From a virus, in IMG/VR virus record IMGVR_UViG_3300009156_000020, positions 1 to 30,728 of that record: a stretch of DNA of 30,728 nt. One strand, written 5' to 3'. Position 1 is the first letter of the stretch, and every line of letters starts with the position of its first letter. A program made the position numbers and the translations under genes. The notes below the pieces were generated by a model. That model was not told the DNA's origin. It saw nothing but the letters and a program-made list of their open reading frames with translations, and searched no databases. Below are positions 1 through 5,868 of this stretch, in pieces.

Positions 1-123
1 AGCCTGCACATTGCCAGTAGCGGGTGGTGTAGAGACTCCAGTCTGTGCGTGGCATGGGTTCACCTTCTACCCCGTTTTCTGCTATTCCCCTGACGCGAAC
101 GGCAGCACACCCTGCCGCAGACG
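1..123. repeat. Terminal direct repeat, left copy (circular join)
   Basis: Bases 1-123 are identical to 30606-30728. The repeat cuts through two genes: the start of the gene at 30418-30660 (its start codon maps to position 55 here) and the last 42 bases of the methyltransferase at 82-678. Because both genes read through the join without a break, the simplest reading is a circular or circularly permuted genome whose contig ends overlap, not a biological terminal repeat. Confidence 0.95.
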
Positions 124-678
124 TTCAGCGGCAATCTCGCAATAGCGTTCTTCAATCTCAACACCTATAGCCTTCCGACCTAGGCGCTTCGCGGCAACCA
201 ATGTGGTACCGCTGCCCATAAACGGATCGAATATGACAACGCCGGTTGTCATGCGTATTAGCCATCGCATCACACCTTCATTCTTCTGTGTGGGATGTCC
301 AGCATACTCAGAGCATCCAGGTCCAACACCATCGAACACGGCAGCAGCCATTAGCACTTCACTGCGCCGCTTCTTACCGTCAGCACGATAGTGATAGATC
401 GGTTCGTACGGCTTCCCGTTCACATTCGTACGGTGCCATATATGCACTGCTGACAGCAGCAGGTGTACCGGCGGCTGATTTAATTCACTCCAAAAACATA
501 ACGCTTCGTCACCTTCCCACTTTCGTAGGAATTCTTCTGCTGCTGGAATAGACGCATCGAAGTGCCCCCCACGGTTAGGATATGGTGGGTCAGTGATAAG
601 GACACCTGCAATAGCAGCCATATCGCGGCAATCACCGTGATAGATCGTGATACCTGCCTGTTCGTAATACGGTCTCAC
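82..678 (-). CDS. DNA methyltransferase (amino-MTase, DPPY type)
   Basis: This 198-residue protein has the catalytic DPPY motif at residues 30-33, HPTQK at 128-132 and the S-adenosylmethionine-binding motif DPFMGSGTT at 151-159. That order (catalytic before SAM motif) is the beta-class arrangement of N6-adenine or N4-cytosine methyltransferases, and these enzymes methylate an exocyclic amino group in DNA. The start is GTG at 678, preceded by AGGGA six bases upstream. No cognate restriction enzyme is seen, so it is probably an orphan enzyme protecting phage DNA; that role is inference. It lies next to the cupin-like and HNH genes in a leftward run of accessory genes. The short length suggests that the target-recognition region is minimal. 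Confidence 0.93.
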   Translation of the reverse strand: MRPYYEQAGITIYHGDCRDMAAIAGVLITDPPYPNRGGHFDASIPAAEEFLRKWEGDEALCFWSELNQPPVHLLLSAVHIWHRTNVNGKPYEPIYHYRADGKKRRSEVLMAAAVFDGVGPGCSEYAGHPTQKNEGVMRWLIRMTTGVVIFDPFMGSGTTLVAAKRLGRKAIGVEIEERYCEIAAERLRQGVLPFASGE

Positions 679-693
679 ACGCTTCCCTATGGT

Positions 694-777
694 TCACTTT
701 CTCCATGCTTCCAGCGCCACTGACAGCAGCAGCAATACCGCAGCAATAGCCAGCAGGATGATCACCACCCTAGTCAC
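694..777 (-). CDS. 27-residue single-pass membrane micropeptide
   Basis: A GTG start at 777 overlaps the end of the cupin-like gene by 8 bases and opens a 27-codon frame ending at 694. Residues 4-22 are almost entirely Val, Ile, Leu and Ala, followed by a short polar tail ending WRK, so it reads as one transmembrane helix with a positive cytoplasmic end. It fills the gap between the cupin-like gene and the methyltransferase exactly. Small membrane proteins like this can be lysis accessories or modulators of host membrane enzymes, but nothing in it points to one of these. There is no clear ribosome-binding site, so translational coupling is assumed. Confidence 0.45.
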   Translation of the reverse strand: MTRVVIILLAIAAVLLLLSVALEAWRK

Positions 778-1204
778 ACGCTTGCGTGAATCCCCATGGC
801 TGTTGATATGGACCCACCAGCAGCAGGGTCCAGCAGTCTTTGTCTAGCAGTTCAATGCGGTGCCGGTCTGCTGCGGTGAAGACGTTCACGCTTCCAGGTT
901 CATACAGGCTGACGCTGGAGACATCATCATCGGCGCAGCGGTATTCCCGATAGCCACCCGTCAGGATCAGACTGATGCCCCATGCCCACGGATGAGAGTG
1001 CACTTCTTCTGCCGGGTCTGATGCCAGGAAGTGGTGGAGATACATGGTGGACTTCGGCTGCTTCGTCAGTGGGTTCCAGCCAATGATGAAGTAGCGCAGC
1101 AGGTATGGCTTTCCCTGTGGTTCGATCTTCTGGGCAAACGTCTGGCGTGTGACCCCTTCACACCAGATGCGAATAGCGGCTTCATCCCACAGGGCAGTAG
1201 TCAT
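770..1204 (-). CDS. Cupin-like metal-binding protein
   Basis: This 144-residue protein has the layout of a small single-domain cupin: a histidine pair H69-S-H71-P, then G-rich strand GGYREYR with a possible ligand Glu87, then a second motif with G104 and H115 (RHRIEL) and a closing beta strand. These match the first and second cupin motifs that hold one divalent metal. Cupins include dioxygenases, isomerases and sugar-binding proteins, so the reaction is unknown. The start codon overlaps the stop of the HNH gene (ATGA arrangement at 1201-1204), showing that both sit in one leftward transcript. It resembles cupin-like proteins seen in other phage accessory regions, but no enzyme class can be assigned. 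Confidence 0.6.
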   Translation of the reverse strand: MTTALWDEAAIRIWCEGVTRQTFAQKIEPQGKPYLLRYFIIGWNPLTKQPKSTMYLHHFLASDPAEEVHSHPWAWGISLILTGGYREYRCADDDVSSVSLYEPGSVNVFTAADRHRIELLDKDCWTLLLVGPYQQPWGFTQACD

Positions 1205-1533
1205 TGTCCCTTCCGTGTCTTCTCTGCGTGGTGCATGCGACAGAGACCCTGCAAGTTACTCCGTGCCCAGAACAGAAACGGGTCACCATGATGCGGCTGG
1301 ATGTGGTCAATGTCCACCGCTGGCTCTACTCGGCCTTCACACTGACACGCCACACACAGTGGGTTCTGCCTGAGTACCAGCGCACGCATCCCCCACACGG
1401 GATGTCTCCACCGCTGGATGTAGTACCACGCACGCCACGGCTGCTGGTCTACTCTGCGTTCAGCGTGCTTCTCACACGGACCCAGCACACTGCACCCCTG
1501 CACGTGGCACGGCTTCAAGGGTGCGCTGGGCAT
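1201..1533 (-). CDS. HNH endonuclease
   Basis: The 110-residue protein carries a complete HNH nuclease domain in its C-terminal half. C60-x-x-C63 and C98-x-x-H101 form the structural zinc site. D76-H77, N93 and H102 give the catalytic DH...N...H pattern. An N-terminal C9/C14/C20/H23 cluster may bind a second zinc ion. The length is typical of free-standing phage HNH proteins, which can assist terminase cleavage or act as homing enzymes. Here it lies far from the terminase genes on the linear map and next to a cupin-like gene, so its role is open. Start ATG at 1533 lies ten bases after the stop of the 25-residue gene upstream. Confidence 0.88.
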   Translation of the reverse strand: MPSAPLKPCHVQGCSVLGPCEKHAERRVDQQPWRAWYYIQRWRHPVWGMRALVLRQNPLCVACQCEGRVEPAVDIDHIQPHHGDPFLFWARSNLQGLCRMHHAEKTRKGQ

Positions 1534-1543
1534 CGCAGTGCAT

Positions 1544-1621
1544 TCATTCGCCTATTGGCTGCCCTAGTGCCGCATCCATCAGGGCATCATGAAGTAGTTC
1601 CAGTTTCGCTGCTTTGTTCAT
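1544..1621 (-). CDS. 25-residue micropeptide
   Basis: An ATG at 1621 with a strong AGAAGGGG ribosome-binding site begins a 25-codon frame ending just before the HNH gene. The product is amphipathic and helical in character (MNKAAKLELLHDAL, then an acidic end). It may work as a leader peptide that couples translation to the HNH gene, since its stop lies ten bases from the HNH start. The ribosome-binding site follows directly on a large inverted repeat at 1636-1691, which could control its access. No family is recognised. Confidence 0.45.
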   Translation of the reverse strand: MNKAAKLELLHDALMDAALGQPIGE

Positions 1622-1635
1622 TGTCAGCCCCTTCT

Positions 1636-1691
1636 ACTTACCTTTAGTGTGTTACTGGCTGCCCGGCGTTATTAACACACTATAAGTAAGT
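1636..1691. promoter_or_regulatory. Large 19-bp inverted repeat upstream of the 25-residue gene
   Basis: Arms 1636-1654 and 1673-1691 pair over 19 positions with two mismatches, around an 18-base GC-rich loop. The stem is AT-rich, unlike its surroundings. On the minus strand the hairpin comes right after the gene ending at 1697 and immediately before the AGAAGGGG site at about 1628-1635. It could be a two-fold operator, an mRNA processing site or a 5'-leader structure. It lacks the T-run expected of an intrinsic terminator. Confidence 0.7.
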
Positions 1692-1696
1692 GCCTG

Positions 1697-1939
1697 TCAG
1701 TCATCCATGGGTTCCCCTGCTGCGGCAGCCAGTGCGGTGCAGAGCATGCCGATATGGAAATACAGCAGCTGCCGTGGCATGCGTGCGGCACGGGTGCTGT
1801 CTGTGTAGTACTCCATGACCATGCGTGCCAGTGCGCCGTGGTCATCATCGCGCCGTGCGGCGGAGATACGGGCCAGCAGCTTCGCATCAGCAGCGGTGTA
1901 GTCCGGTGATGGGTTCAGGTGCAGCCTGTTGCCGTTCAT
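1697..1939 (-). CDS. Hypothetical 80-residue protein
   Basis: The start ATG at 1939 has the ribosome-binding site AGAAGGTAAG and lies three bases after the stop of the upstream gene, so the two are cotranscribed. The protein is mostly helical, with an acidic middle (RRDDD) and an Ala-rich C-terminus ending EPMDD. No family is recognised. Another frame on the same strand (1672-1887) is open but lacks a good start site. It is followed by the large inverted repeat at 1636-1691. Confidence 0.7.
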   Translation of the reverse strand: MNGNRLHLNPSPDYTAADAKLLARISAARRDDDHGALARMVMEYYTDSTRAARMPRQLLYFHIGMLCTALAAAAGEPMDD

Positions 1940-1942
1940 GGC

Positions 1943-2650
1943 TTACCTTCTGCGCTTGCCCGTGGCAGCTGCGGCTGGTGGTGGCTGGGTCTCCGCTACT
2001 GGCTGCGCATTCTCCACCACGTCCACCGTGAATTTCTCCCACGGACCCGGACTGCCGCTGCGGCTGGTGATGGTGACCGGCTGCCCGTCTTCCATGGGTC
2101 CACCTGACTCTGCGCAGAGTAGCGAGGCAGGCACGCCAGTGGACGCATCACCGGACGTGCGCAGCGCAATGCGGCTGCCCACCTTCACGCACTGGGCATC
2201 AATCAGAGCCTGCACCTGTGCCTGTGTCAGACCACCCCCACCTGATGGCGCACTGCCGCTGCTATCTGCCGGAATAACGGGGGTGTAGTCATTGCCTGCC
2301 ACGTAATACCAGGACCAGATCAGACCGTGCCCATCCGCTGCGTCATCCAGATACTGCAGGCAGCGGGTGAAATACCCCAGACCATCTGGCGTGCTGCTGG
2401 GCAGGAATATTCTGGCTTTGGGTCCATTGGACCATTGCTGCGTGAGACCAAAGAACGGCGCATCAGGTGGCTGGGTAATTCCAGGTCCGACACCTTCAGG
2501 GATACGCAGCTGCTGTCCCTGCCATGGGTACGTGGCAGACATGACCGCTTCCCAGTTCACTGCGTCTGTGCTGTAGATCTGCCCGATCAGTGCATAGAAG
2601 TATTCCCGGAATTCAGATTCAGTCTGTGGGCAGTGGTTCATGTCTACCAT
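1943..2650 (-). CDS. Protein with C-terminal fascin/beta-trefoil-like repeat
   Basis: This 235-residue protein begins at ATG 2650, six bases after AAAGGAG. The N-terminal 125 residues are rich in aromatic residues and Pro and are unrecognised. A Gly/Ser linker (about 128-140, including PSGGGG) leads to residues 155-212, where the pattern VKVGSRIALRTS ... LLCAE-GG ... GPWEKFTVD matches one repeat of the fascin-type beta-trefoil fold, often found in sugar-binding or adhesive proteins. The end is Pro/Ala-rich and basic. It follows a small two-helix membrane protein, so a role at the cell envelope (adhesion, exclusion or lysis) is possible but unproven. A fibre or decoration protein is the alternative. 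Confidence 0.6.
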   Translation of the reverse strand: MVDMNHCPQTESEFREYFYALIGQIYSTDAVNWEAVMSATYPWQGQQLRIPEGVGPGITQPPDAPFFGLTQQWSNGPKARIFLPSSTPDGLGYFTRCLQYLDDAADGHGLIWSWYYVAGNDYTPVIPADSSGSAPSGGGGLTQAQVQALIDAQCVKVGSRIALRTSGDASTGVPASLLCAESGGPMEDGQPVTITSRSGSPGPWEKFTVDVVENAQPVAETQPPPAAAATGKRRR

Positions 2651-2660
2651 GGAGACTCCT

Positions 2661-2819
2661 TTACAGCAGGTGAAAGTACCGCAGCACGATAATCACCGTG
2701 AACAGCAGAAACAGCAGATCGATAAACAGCCGGATGTTGGGTGGATGCGAAGCGAATAGCGTCTTGACCGCAAACCACAAGATCACTAAGACCAGCAGCG
2801 TCAGCAGCAGCATGATCAT
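2661..2819 (-). CDS. 52-residue two-helix membrane protein (holin candidate)
   Basis: The start ATG at 2819 overlaps the stop of the preceding zinc-finger gene in an ATGA junction, and the stop at 2661 lies ten bases before the next start. The protein has two strongly hydrophobic segments, roughly residues 1-22 (MIMLLLTLLVLVILWF region) and 33-48 (IDLLFLLFTVIIVL region), separated by a short loop with HPPN. Size and topology fit a minimal class II-like holin or a small membrane-exclusion protein. No endolysin gene is recognisable next to it, so the holin label is only a candidate. Confidence 0.65.
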   Translation of the reverse strand: MIMLLLTLLVLVILWFAVKTLFASHPPNIRLFIDLLFLLFTVIIVLRYFHLL

Positions 2820-3049
2820 GACGGTATCCCCGACAAGTGCAGCAGACGCAGTGCCTGCTGATGGTCCATCTGCCCACAGTAGTCATAGGCGCAGCGCCAG
2901 CCGCAGAAGTAGGCGGACAGGCCACCGTCTGCCATCTGCGTATTCCAGGACACTTCCAGCCAGTCATCTGGGATGTCATCCCAGTCAGGCATGTGGATGC
3001 TGTGTCCGCAGTGGTCACAGGTCAAGTAGGTCATTCGCATCACACACAC
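2816..3049 (-). CDS. Small zinc-finger protein, paralogue of the 11944-12174 product
   Basis: The protein has TCDHCG near the N-terminus and FCGWRCAYDYC near residue 50, giving a CxxC...CxxxC zinc site. Between them is the pattern P-x-x-WLEVSW. The same arrangement (TCDGCG ... P-x-x-WLAVSF ... YCSVAC) is found in the gene at 11944-12174 on the other strand, so the two are diverged paralogues. The longest reading starts at GTG 3049; ATG at 3040 or 3034 are alternatives, and an AAGGGA site lies just upstream. The role is probably nucleic-acid or protein binding, not known more closely. Confidence 0.75.
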   Translation of the reverse strand: MCVMRMTYLTCDHCGHSIHMPDWDDIPDDWLEVSWNTQMADGGLSAYFCGWRCAYDYCGQMDHQQALRLLHLSGIPS

Positions 3050-3161
3050 GTCCCTTCAGACCGCGACATCCGGCGCAGGCTTCCCCGTGTGGCTGCCTGT
3101 CCTGCCGGTAAGCGCAGACAGCTGGCACACACCTGCGCCGGAAGACGGGTGCGGTGCCCAT
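3015..3161 (-). CDS. 48-residue Cys-rich protein
   Basis: An ATG at 3161, two bases after the stop of the HTH gene, opens 48 codons that overlap the start of the zinc-finger gene by 35 bases. Cysteines fall as CVPAVC, then CAGC, then a final C, a spacing compatible with a small zinc ribbon. The overlap and the lack of a clear ribosome-binding site lower confidence. If it is not translated, 3050-3163 would be the only unused gap in this part of the operon. Confidence 0.4.
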   Translation of the reverse strand: MGTAPVFRRRCVPAVCAYRQDRQPHGEACAGCRGLKGRVCDANDLLDL

Positions 3162-3163
3162 GG

Positions 3164-3409
3164 CTATTCACGGGGCACCGCAGTACGCCGTGCAATATAC
3201 CGGTCCAGTCCCGCACGGGTGAACTTGACATGCCTGCCGATGCGCACGTATTCAATCAGGCCACGGGAGACCCAATTCTTCAGGGTACCCGGTGACATAT
3301 CCAGATAGTCTGCGGCAGCTTCCCGGTTCATCAACTTATTGCTGTCGTCTGCTGTGGTGCGGGTGAACTTGGGTGCTGCGTCAATCAGTGCGCCTTTACG
3401 TGCTGGCAT
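3164..3409 (-). CDS. Excisionase/MerR-like HTH DNA-binding protein
   Basis: The sequence NREAAADYLDMSPGTLKNWVSRGLIEYVRIGRHVKF is a classic winged helix of the excisionase/MerR-like type (helix-turn-helix 17 family): helix 1 reads the domain start, the SPGTLKNWV segment is the recognition helix, and the IGRHVKF strand forms the wing. It probably binds DNA as excisionase for the integrase, or as a regulator. The start is set at ATG 3409 because GGAAGGGG stands six bases upstream. A GTG at 3442 would add 11 basic residues and overlap the upstream gene by 17 bases. It lies on the strand opposite the integrase, about 6.6 kb away, unusual for a xis gene. Confidence 0.82.
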   Translation of the reverse strand: MPARKGALIDAAPKFTRTTADDSNKLMNREAAADYLDMSPGTLKNWVSRGLIEYVRIGRHVKFTRAGLDRYIARRTAVPRE

Positions 3410-3425
3410 CTTACGCCCCTTCCGC

Positions 3426-3977
3426 TTACTGCTGGTCTTCACGGTCTTCCAGGTGCTGTGGAGTCAGTGCCCGTGTCTTCTTCTGCTGGTGCAGCGTGCG
3501 TAGCTGTTCGATCAGGCTGACCGTGGCATACCGTTCCCGTGTGGTCATCAGCTGTGGGTCCGGTGATGGCATGGCCTTCATGGGTGGTGGTGCCCCACAC
3601 GTCTGGCGCAGCAGCGACAGTGCAGCACGTGCTTCGTCCGTGGTCAGTGGCTGCGGCTGCTGCTCCTGCACGGCTGGTGCGGATGGTGGCAGTGGTGATG
3701 GGCGCTGCCCCTTCAGCGCACGGTCCACCCGTGTCATAGCTTCGCCCAGCAGCGTCAGTGGCTGGGGATAGGTCAGATCCAGCTGGATGATGCGGCACTT
3801 GATCCGTTCCCGCCATTCCGCATCGTCCATGGACAGGTCTGCTTCCAGCAGCTGGCGTGCAATGGCACACAGTTGCCGCAGCGGCACAGGCTTCCGCTTC
3901 CAGGGGTCTTCGTTCCCTTCCGTGCGTGCATTCCGGTGCGTCAGCGCCGGTAGGTATTTGCTTGTTGTACGTACCAT
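3426..3977 (-). CDS. Hypothetical 183-residue protein
   Basis: The N-terminal 90 residues are charged and helical (WKRKPVPLRQL..., DDAEWRERIKCRI). The middle is Pro/Gln-rich (PSPLPPSAPAVQEQQPQP), and the C-terminus is again helical with basic and acidic residues. This looks like two small helical parts joined by a flexible linker. No family is recognised. It follows the AT-rich spacer 3978-4068 and directly precedes the HTH gene, whose start lies just past its stop. The start ATG at 3977 is not well supported by a ribosome-binding site. Confidence 0.7.
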   Translation of the reverse strand: MVRTTSKYLPALTHRNARTEGNEDPWKRKPVPLRQLCAIARQLLEADLSMDDAEWRERIKCRIIQLDLTYPQPLTLLGEAMTRVDRALKGQRPSPLPPSAPAVQEQQPQPLTTDEARAALSLLRQTCGAPPPMKAMPSPDPQLMTTRERYATVSLIEQLRTLHQQKKTRALTPQHLEDREDQQ

Positions 3978-4068
3978 CCCAGGCTGTACTACTTAAAGCT
4001 GGTTAGTACTATTAAGATCTTTGCTGTACCTGTACAACCGTAAGACCCTTACACCGTGCGATATCGTA
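3978..4068. other. AT-rich spacer with short palindrome
   Basis: This spacer is clearly richer in A and T than the surrounding genes. It holds the short inverted motif TGTACCTGTACA (about 4024-4035). On the minus strand, TTGTAC and TAATAG are 17 bases apart, a poor match to a sigma-70 promoter. It may contain a promoter for the genes downstream of 3977, but the evidence is weak. Confidence 0.3.
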
Positions 4069-4458
4069 TTAACTCTCTCTGGCTTTCGCCTTCCGGTATC
4101 GCGCCATATACTGGCGCTGCTGCTCACGTCTAGTCTTTTCCCTGGAAGCAGTTGGATTGAACTGGTGATAGTCATTGATGCGGTATCCACCCTTGACCTT
4201 TCGCCACAGCCATATCCCCCGTGCTGACATGGCTGAAGCCACCGCGAACTGGTTCTGAACTGGCGCTGAATTTTCCAGTTCCTGACGCGGGATGAATCCA
4301 TCGGTCAAATGTTGCCGTGCGTAGGCAATGCCCCATAGGAACAGGTGAATGACCGTGGATGTCCCAGACGCACCCGTGGATGACTGTGAATGACCATCCA
4401 AACGTGCCGCAGCTTTTCTGACTTTTGGATGACGTAATAGTCCGTCATGAATGAGCAT
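4069..4458 (-). CDS. Replication-initiator-like winged-helix protein
   Basis: This 129-residue protein starts with HDGLLRHPKVRKAAARLDG and continues with ...LFLWGIAYARQHLTDGFIP... and ...GIWLWRKVKGGYRINDYHQFNP, then a very basic tail (REKTRREQQRQYMARYRKAK). This is the layout of the N-terminal winged-helix domain found in phage replisome organisers and primosomal proteins of the DnaD/DnaT kind, where the tail contacts DNA. It stands directly downstream of the candidate origin at 4459-4604, which supports a part in replication initiation. The usual C-terminal helicase-loading domain is absent. Function is inferred from pattern and position, not from a decisive motif. Confidence 0.6.
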   Translation of the reverse strand: MLIHDGLLRHPKVRKAAARLDGHSQSSTGASGTSTVIHLFLWGIAYARQHLTDGFIPRQELENSAPVQNQFAVASAMSARGIWLWRKVKGGYRINDYHQFNPTASREKTRREQQRQYMARYRKAKARES

Positions 4459-4604
4459 TCATTCACCCCCGTGAACTGGACGCGAACTTGACGCGAATTT
4501 TCGCTTACCTACTTAAGTGCTAGACTGCGTAAGACTTCTCCCAATTACACAATGCCCCCATAGTGCCTGTGCATAACCTGTGGATATTTACACACGTGTG
4601 CAAA
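4459..4604. other. Candidate replication origin with DnaA boxes
   Basis: This AT-rich stretch lies between two winged-helix-type genes. It contains a perfect DnaA-box core TGTGCATAA at 4568-4576 and, 11 bp further, TGTGGATAT at 4579-4587 (one mismatch), followed by a near-perfect palindrome TTTACACACGTGTGCAAA at 4587-4604. GACGCGAA occurs at 4479 and 4490, also 11 bp apart. A 20-base element at 4542-4561 matches one in the 9154-9173 control region at 19 positions. Together these suggest an origin or a control site; activity cannot be shown from sequence. The last 17 bases lie inside the neighbouring gene. Confidence 0.5.
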
Positions 4605-5010
4605 TTAGGGACTGCCAGACCCGCAGCGGCTTCCGGTGATGTGCCGGTCTCAGAGACTCCTGCCGGTCACCCGTCAGCCGGATGAATCCATCCCGTGCCG
4701 CTGCCCTGAACACACTGCCCAGTGCAGACGGGTTCTGCTCCTGCACGGCAGCGGCACCCACTTCATTCCACAGGTCATCACTGGTCAGCAGCGGCTGTCT
4801 ACGTGCAATGACATAGATGGCGTGCTGCATGGACTCCTTCCAGTCTTCCGCTGCCCGGTCTCCACTGTGTTGACAGCCACGGTCTGCCAGTGCGTGCGCC
4901 AGCGCCGGATTCAGCACGGGGTCATCCGCGTCCACGGCACCCTGCCTGCCGTCACACACGTGGTCCGGTCCCCCACGGGGACCACCGCAGAACAGACAGC
5001 ACGCTTCCAT
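4588..5010 (-). CDS. Zinc-finger plus winged-helix-like protein
   Basis: The 140-residue protein has an N-terminal zinc-binding pattern CCLFCGGP...HVCDG (residues 4-20) and a C-terminal helical part LTSDDLWNEVG ... LGSVFRAAARDGFIRLTG, which resembles a winged helix, followed by the basic HHRKPLRVW segment. Proteins with this C-terminal pattern are common in phage replication regions, though without a proven function. The start ATG at 5010 has AAGG upstream and is three bases from the stop of the ParB-like gene. Its 3' end overlaps the palindrome of the candidate origin, which keeps it in the replication cluster. Confidence 0.65.
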   Translation of the reverse strand: MEACCLFCGGPRGGPDHVCDGRQGAVDADDPVLNPALAHALADRGCQHSGDRAAEDWKESMQHAIYVIARRQPLLTSDDLWNEVGAAAVQEQNPSALGSVFRAAARDGFIRLTGDRQESLRPAHHRKPLRVWQSLICTRV

Positions 5011-5013
5011 GGG

Positions 5014-5868
5014 TCACTTACCTTTGTCTGTGGACTGTTCACGTTCAGCCATGGCCTGCCACCAGCTGGGAAGTTTCTTCTTCTTATCAGCCAGCGCCCG
5101 GTTGTACATGTCCACAATCACGGCAGCAATACACATGGTCTTTGGACTGCCCGTCTTCAGGTGTGTCTCTGCGGCTTTACGCAGAATACCGGGCACCCCA
5201 TGTGACACGGCTGACAGCCGCTGCACCATGTGCTTTTCGTCAGTCATGCCATTGAAACGATTGAAGACTTGTCCCAGTCCTTCAATGACCACACCCGTGA
5301 AGGCTGTAGGATCCCCGTCATAGGCATCACGCAGCGTGCGCACCACTTGCCCTAACACACGGTCATCACCCAGTGCTTTGACCTTTGCCAGTGCGGTGAC
5401 GGCGCTGATGCAGTTGGGTTCTTTGCTGCGGGAGATCTTGCAGCCATTCGTTTCTACAATGCGGCGGATGGCTGTTTCGCGGGGGTGCTCTGCCGTGCAG
5501 TGCAGGTGAAACAACGAAAACGGGGAGACATTCAGCTGCGCATTCAGGCCAATAAAGGTATCAGCCATCTGCTGGTCAGTCAGGTTCTCATACACCCGGC
5601 ATTCAATTTCATAGTCCCCGAAGTCACGCTTCCGCAGCGCATAGATGCGGTGCTGCCCGTCAACAATCCAGTAACCCCCGTCACGGTGGTTCATGGTGGG
5701 CAGACCTAGCTTCTCCAGCGCCAGATTGGCCGCTAGCCGGTCCCCGTGCCCCTTATTGAATTCACGCTGGGTGACGAGTGCGGTGGGTGTGCGCATCAGC
5801 GCAATGGGCACCAGATAGATCTTGGCTTCCTGCGCTAACTTCGGTATCTTCTTTGCTGCTGCTGCCAT
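5014..5868 (-). CDS. ParB/DGQHR-domain protein
   Basis: This 284-residue protein has YWIVDGQHRIYAL (about residues 66-78), the DGQHR signature shared by ParB-like and DndB-like domains, where it lines the nucleotide or phosphate site. Upstream of it, VTQREFNKGHGDRLAANL provides the first helix of the fold. The rest is helical and ends in a basic tail. No ParA is encoded, so a classical partition role is not supported; phage proteins of this type are usually found in replication and recombination operons. The start ATG at 5868 is backed by AAAGGC. Its first 107 bases overlap the end of the other ParB-like gene in a different frame. Confidence 0.82.
   Translation of the reverse strand: MAAAAKKIPKLAQEAKIYLVPIALMRTPTALVTQREFNKGHGDRLAANLALEKLGLPTMNHRDGGYWIVDGQHRIYALRKRDFGDYEIECRVYENLTDQQMADTFIGLNAQLNVSPFSLFHLHCTAEHPRETAIRRIVETNGCKISRSKEPNCISAVTALAKVKALGDDRVLGQVVRTLRDAYDGDPTAFTGVVIEGLGQVFNRFNGMTDEKHMVQRLSAVSHGVPGILRKAAETHLKTGSPKTMCIAAVIVDMYNRALADKKKKLPSWWQAMAEREQSTDKGK

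Noticed and set aside
1-123. True terminal redundancy
   Set aside because: A repeat of 123 bases cutting through genes on both sides is best explained by contig overlap of a circular or permuted molecule. Packaging type cannot be read from it.
2644-3018. Open frame of 124 residues on the minus strand
   Set aside because: It overlaps the zinc-finger gene and the two-helix membrane gene, which have better starts, coupling and protein-like content.
3439-3870. Second long minus-strand frame of 143 residues
   Set aside because: It is nested in the 183-residue gene and is rich in Thr, Ala and His with no start signal, as expected of a shadow.
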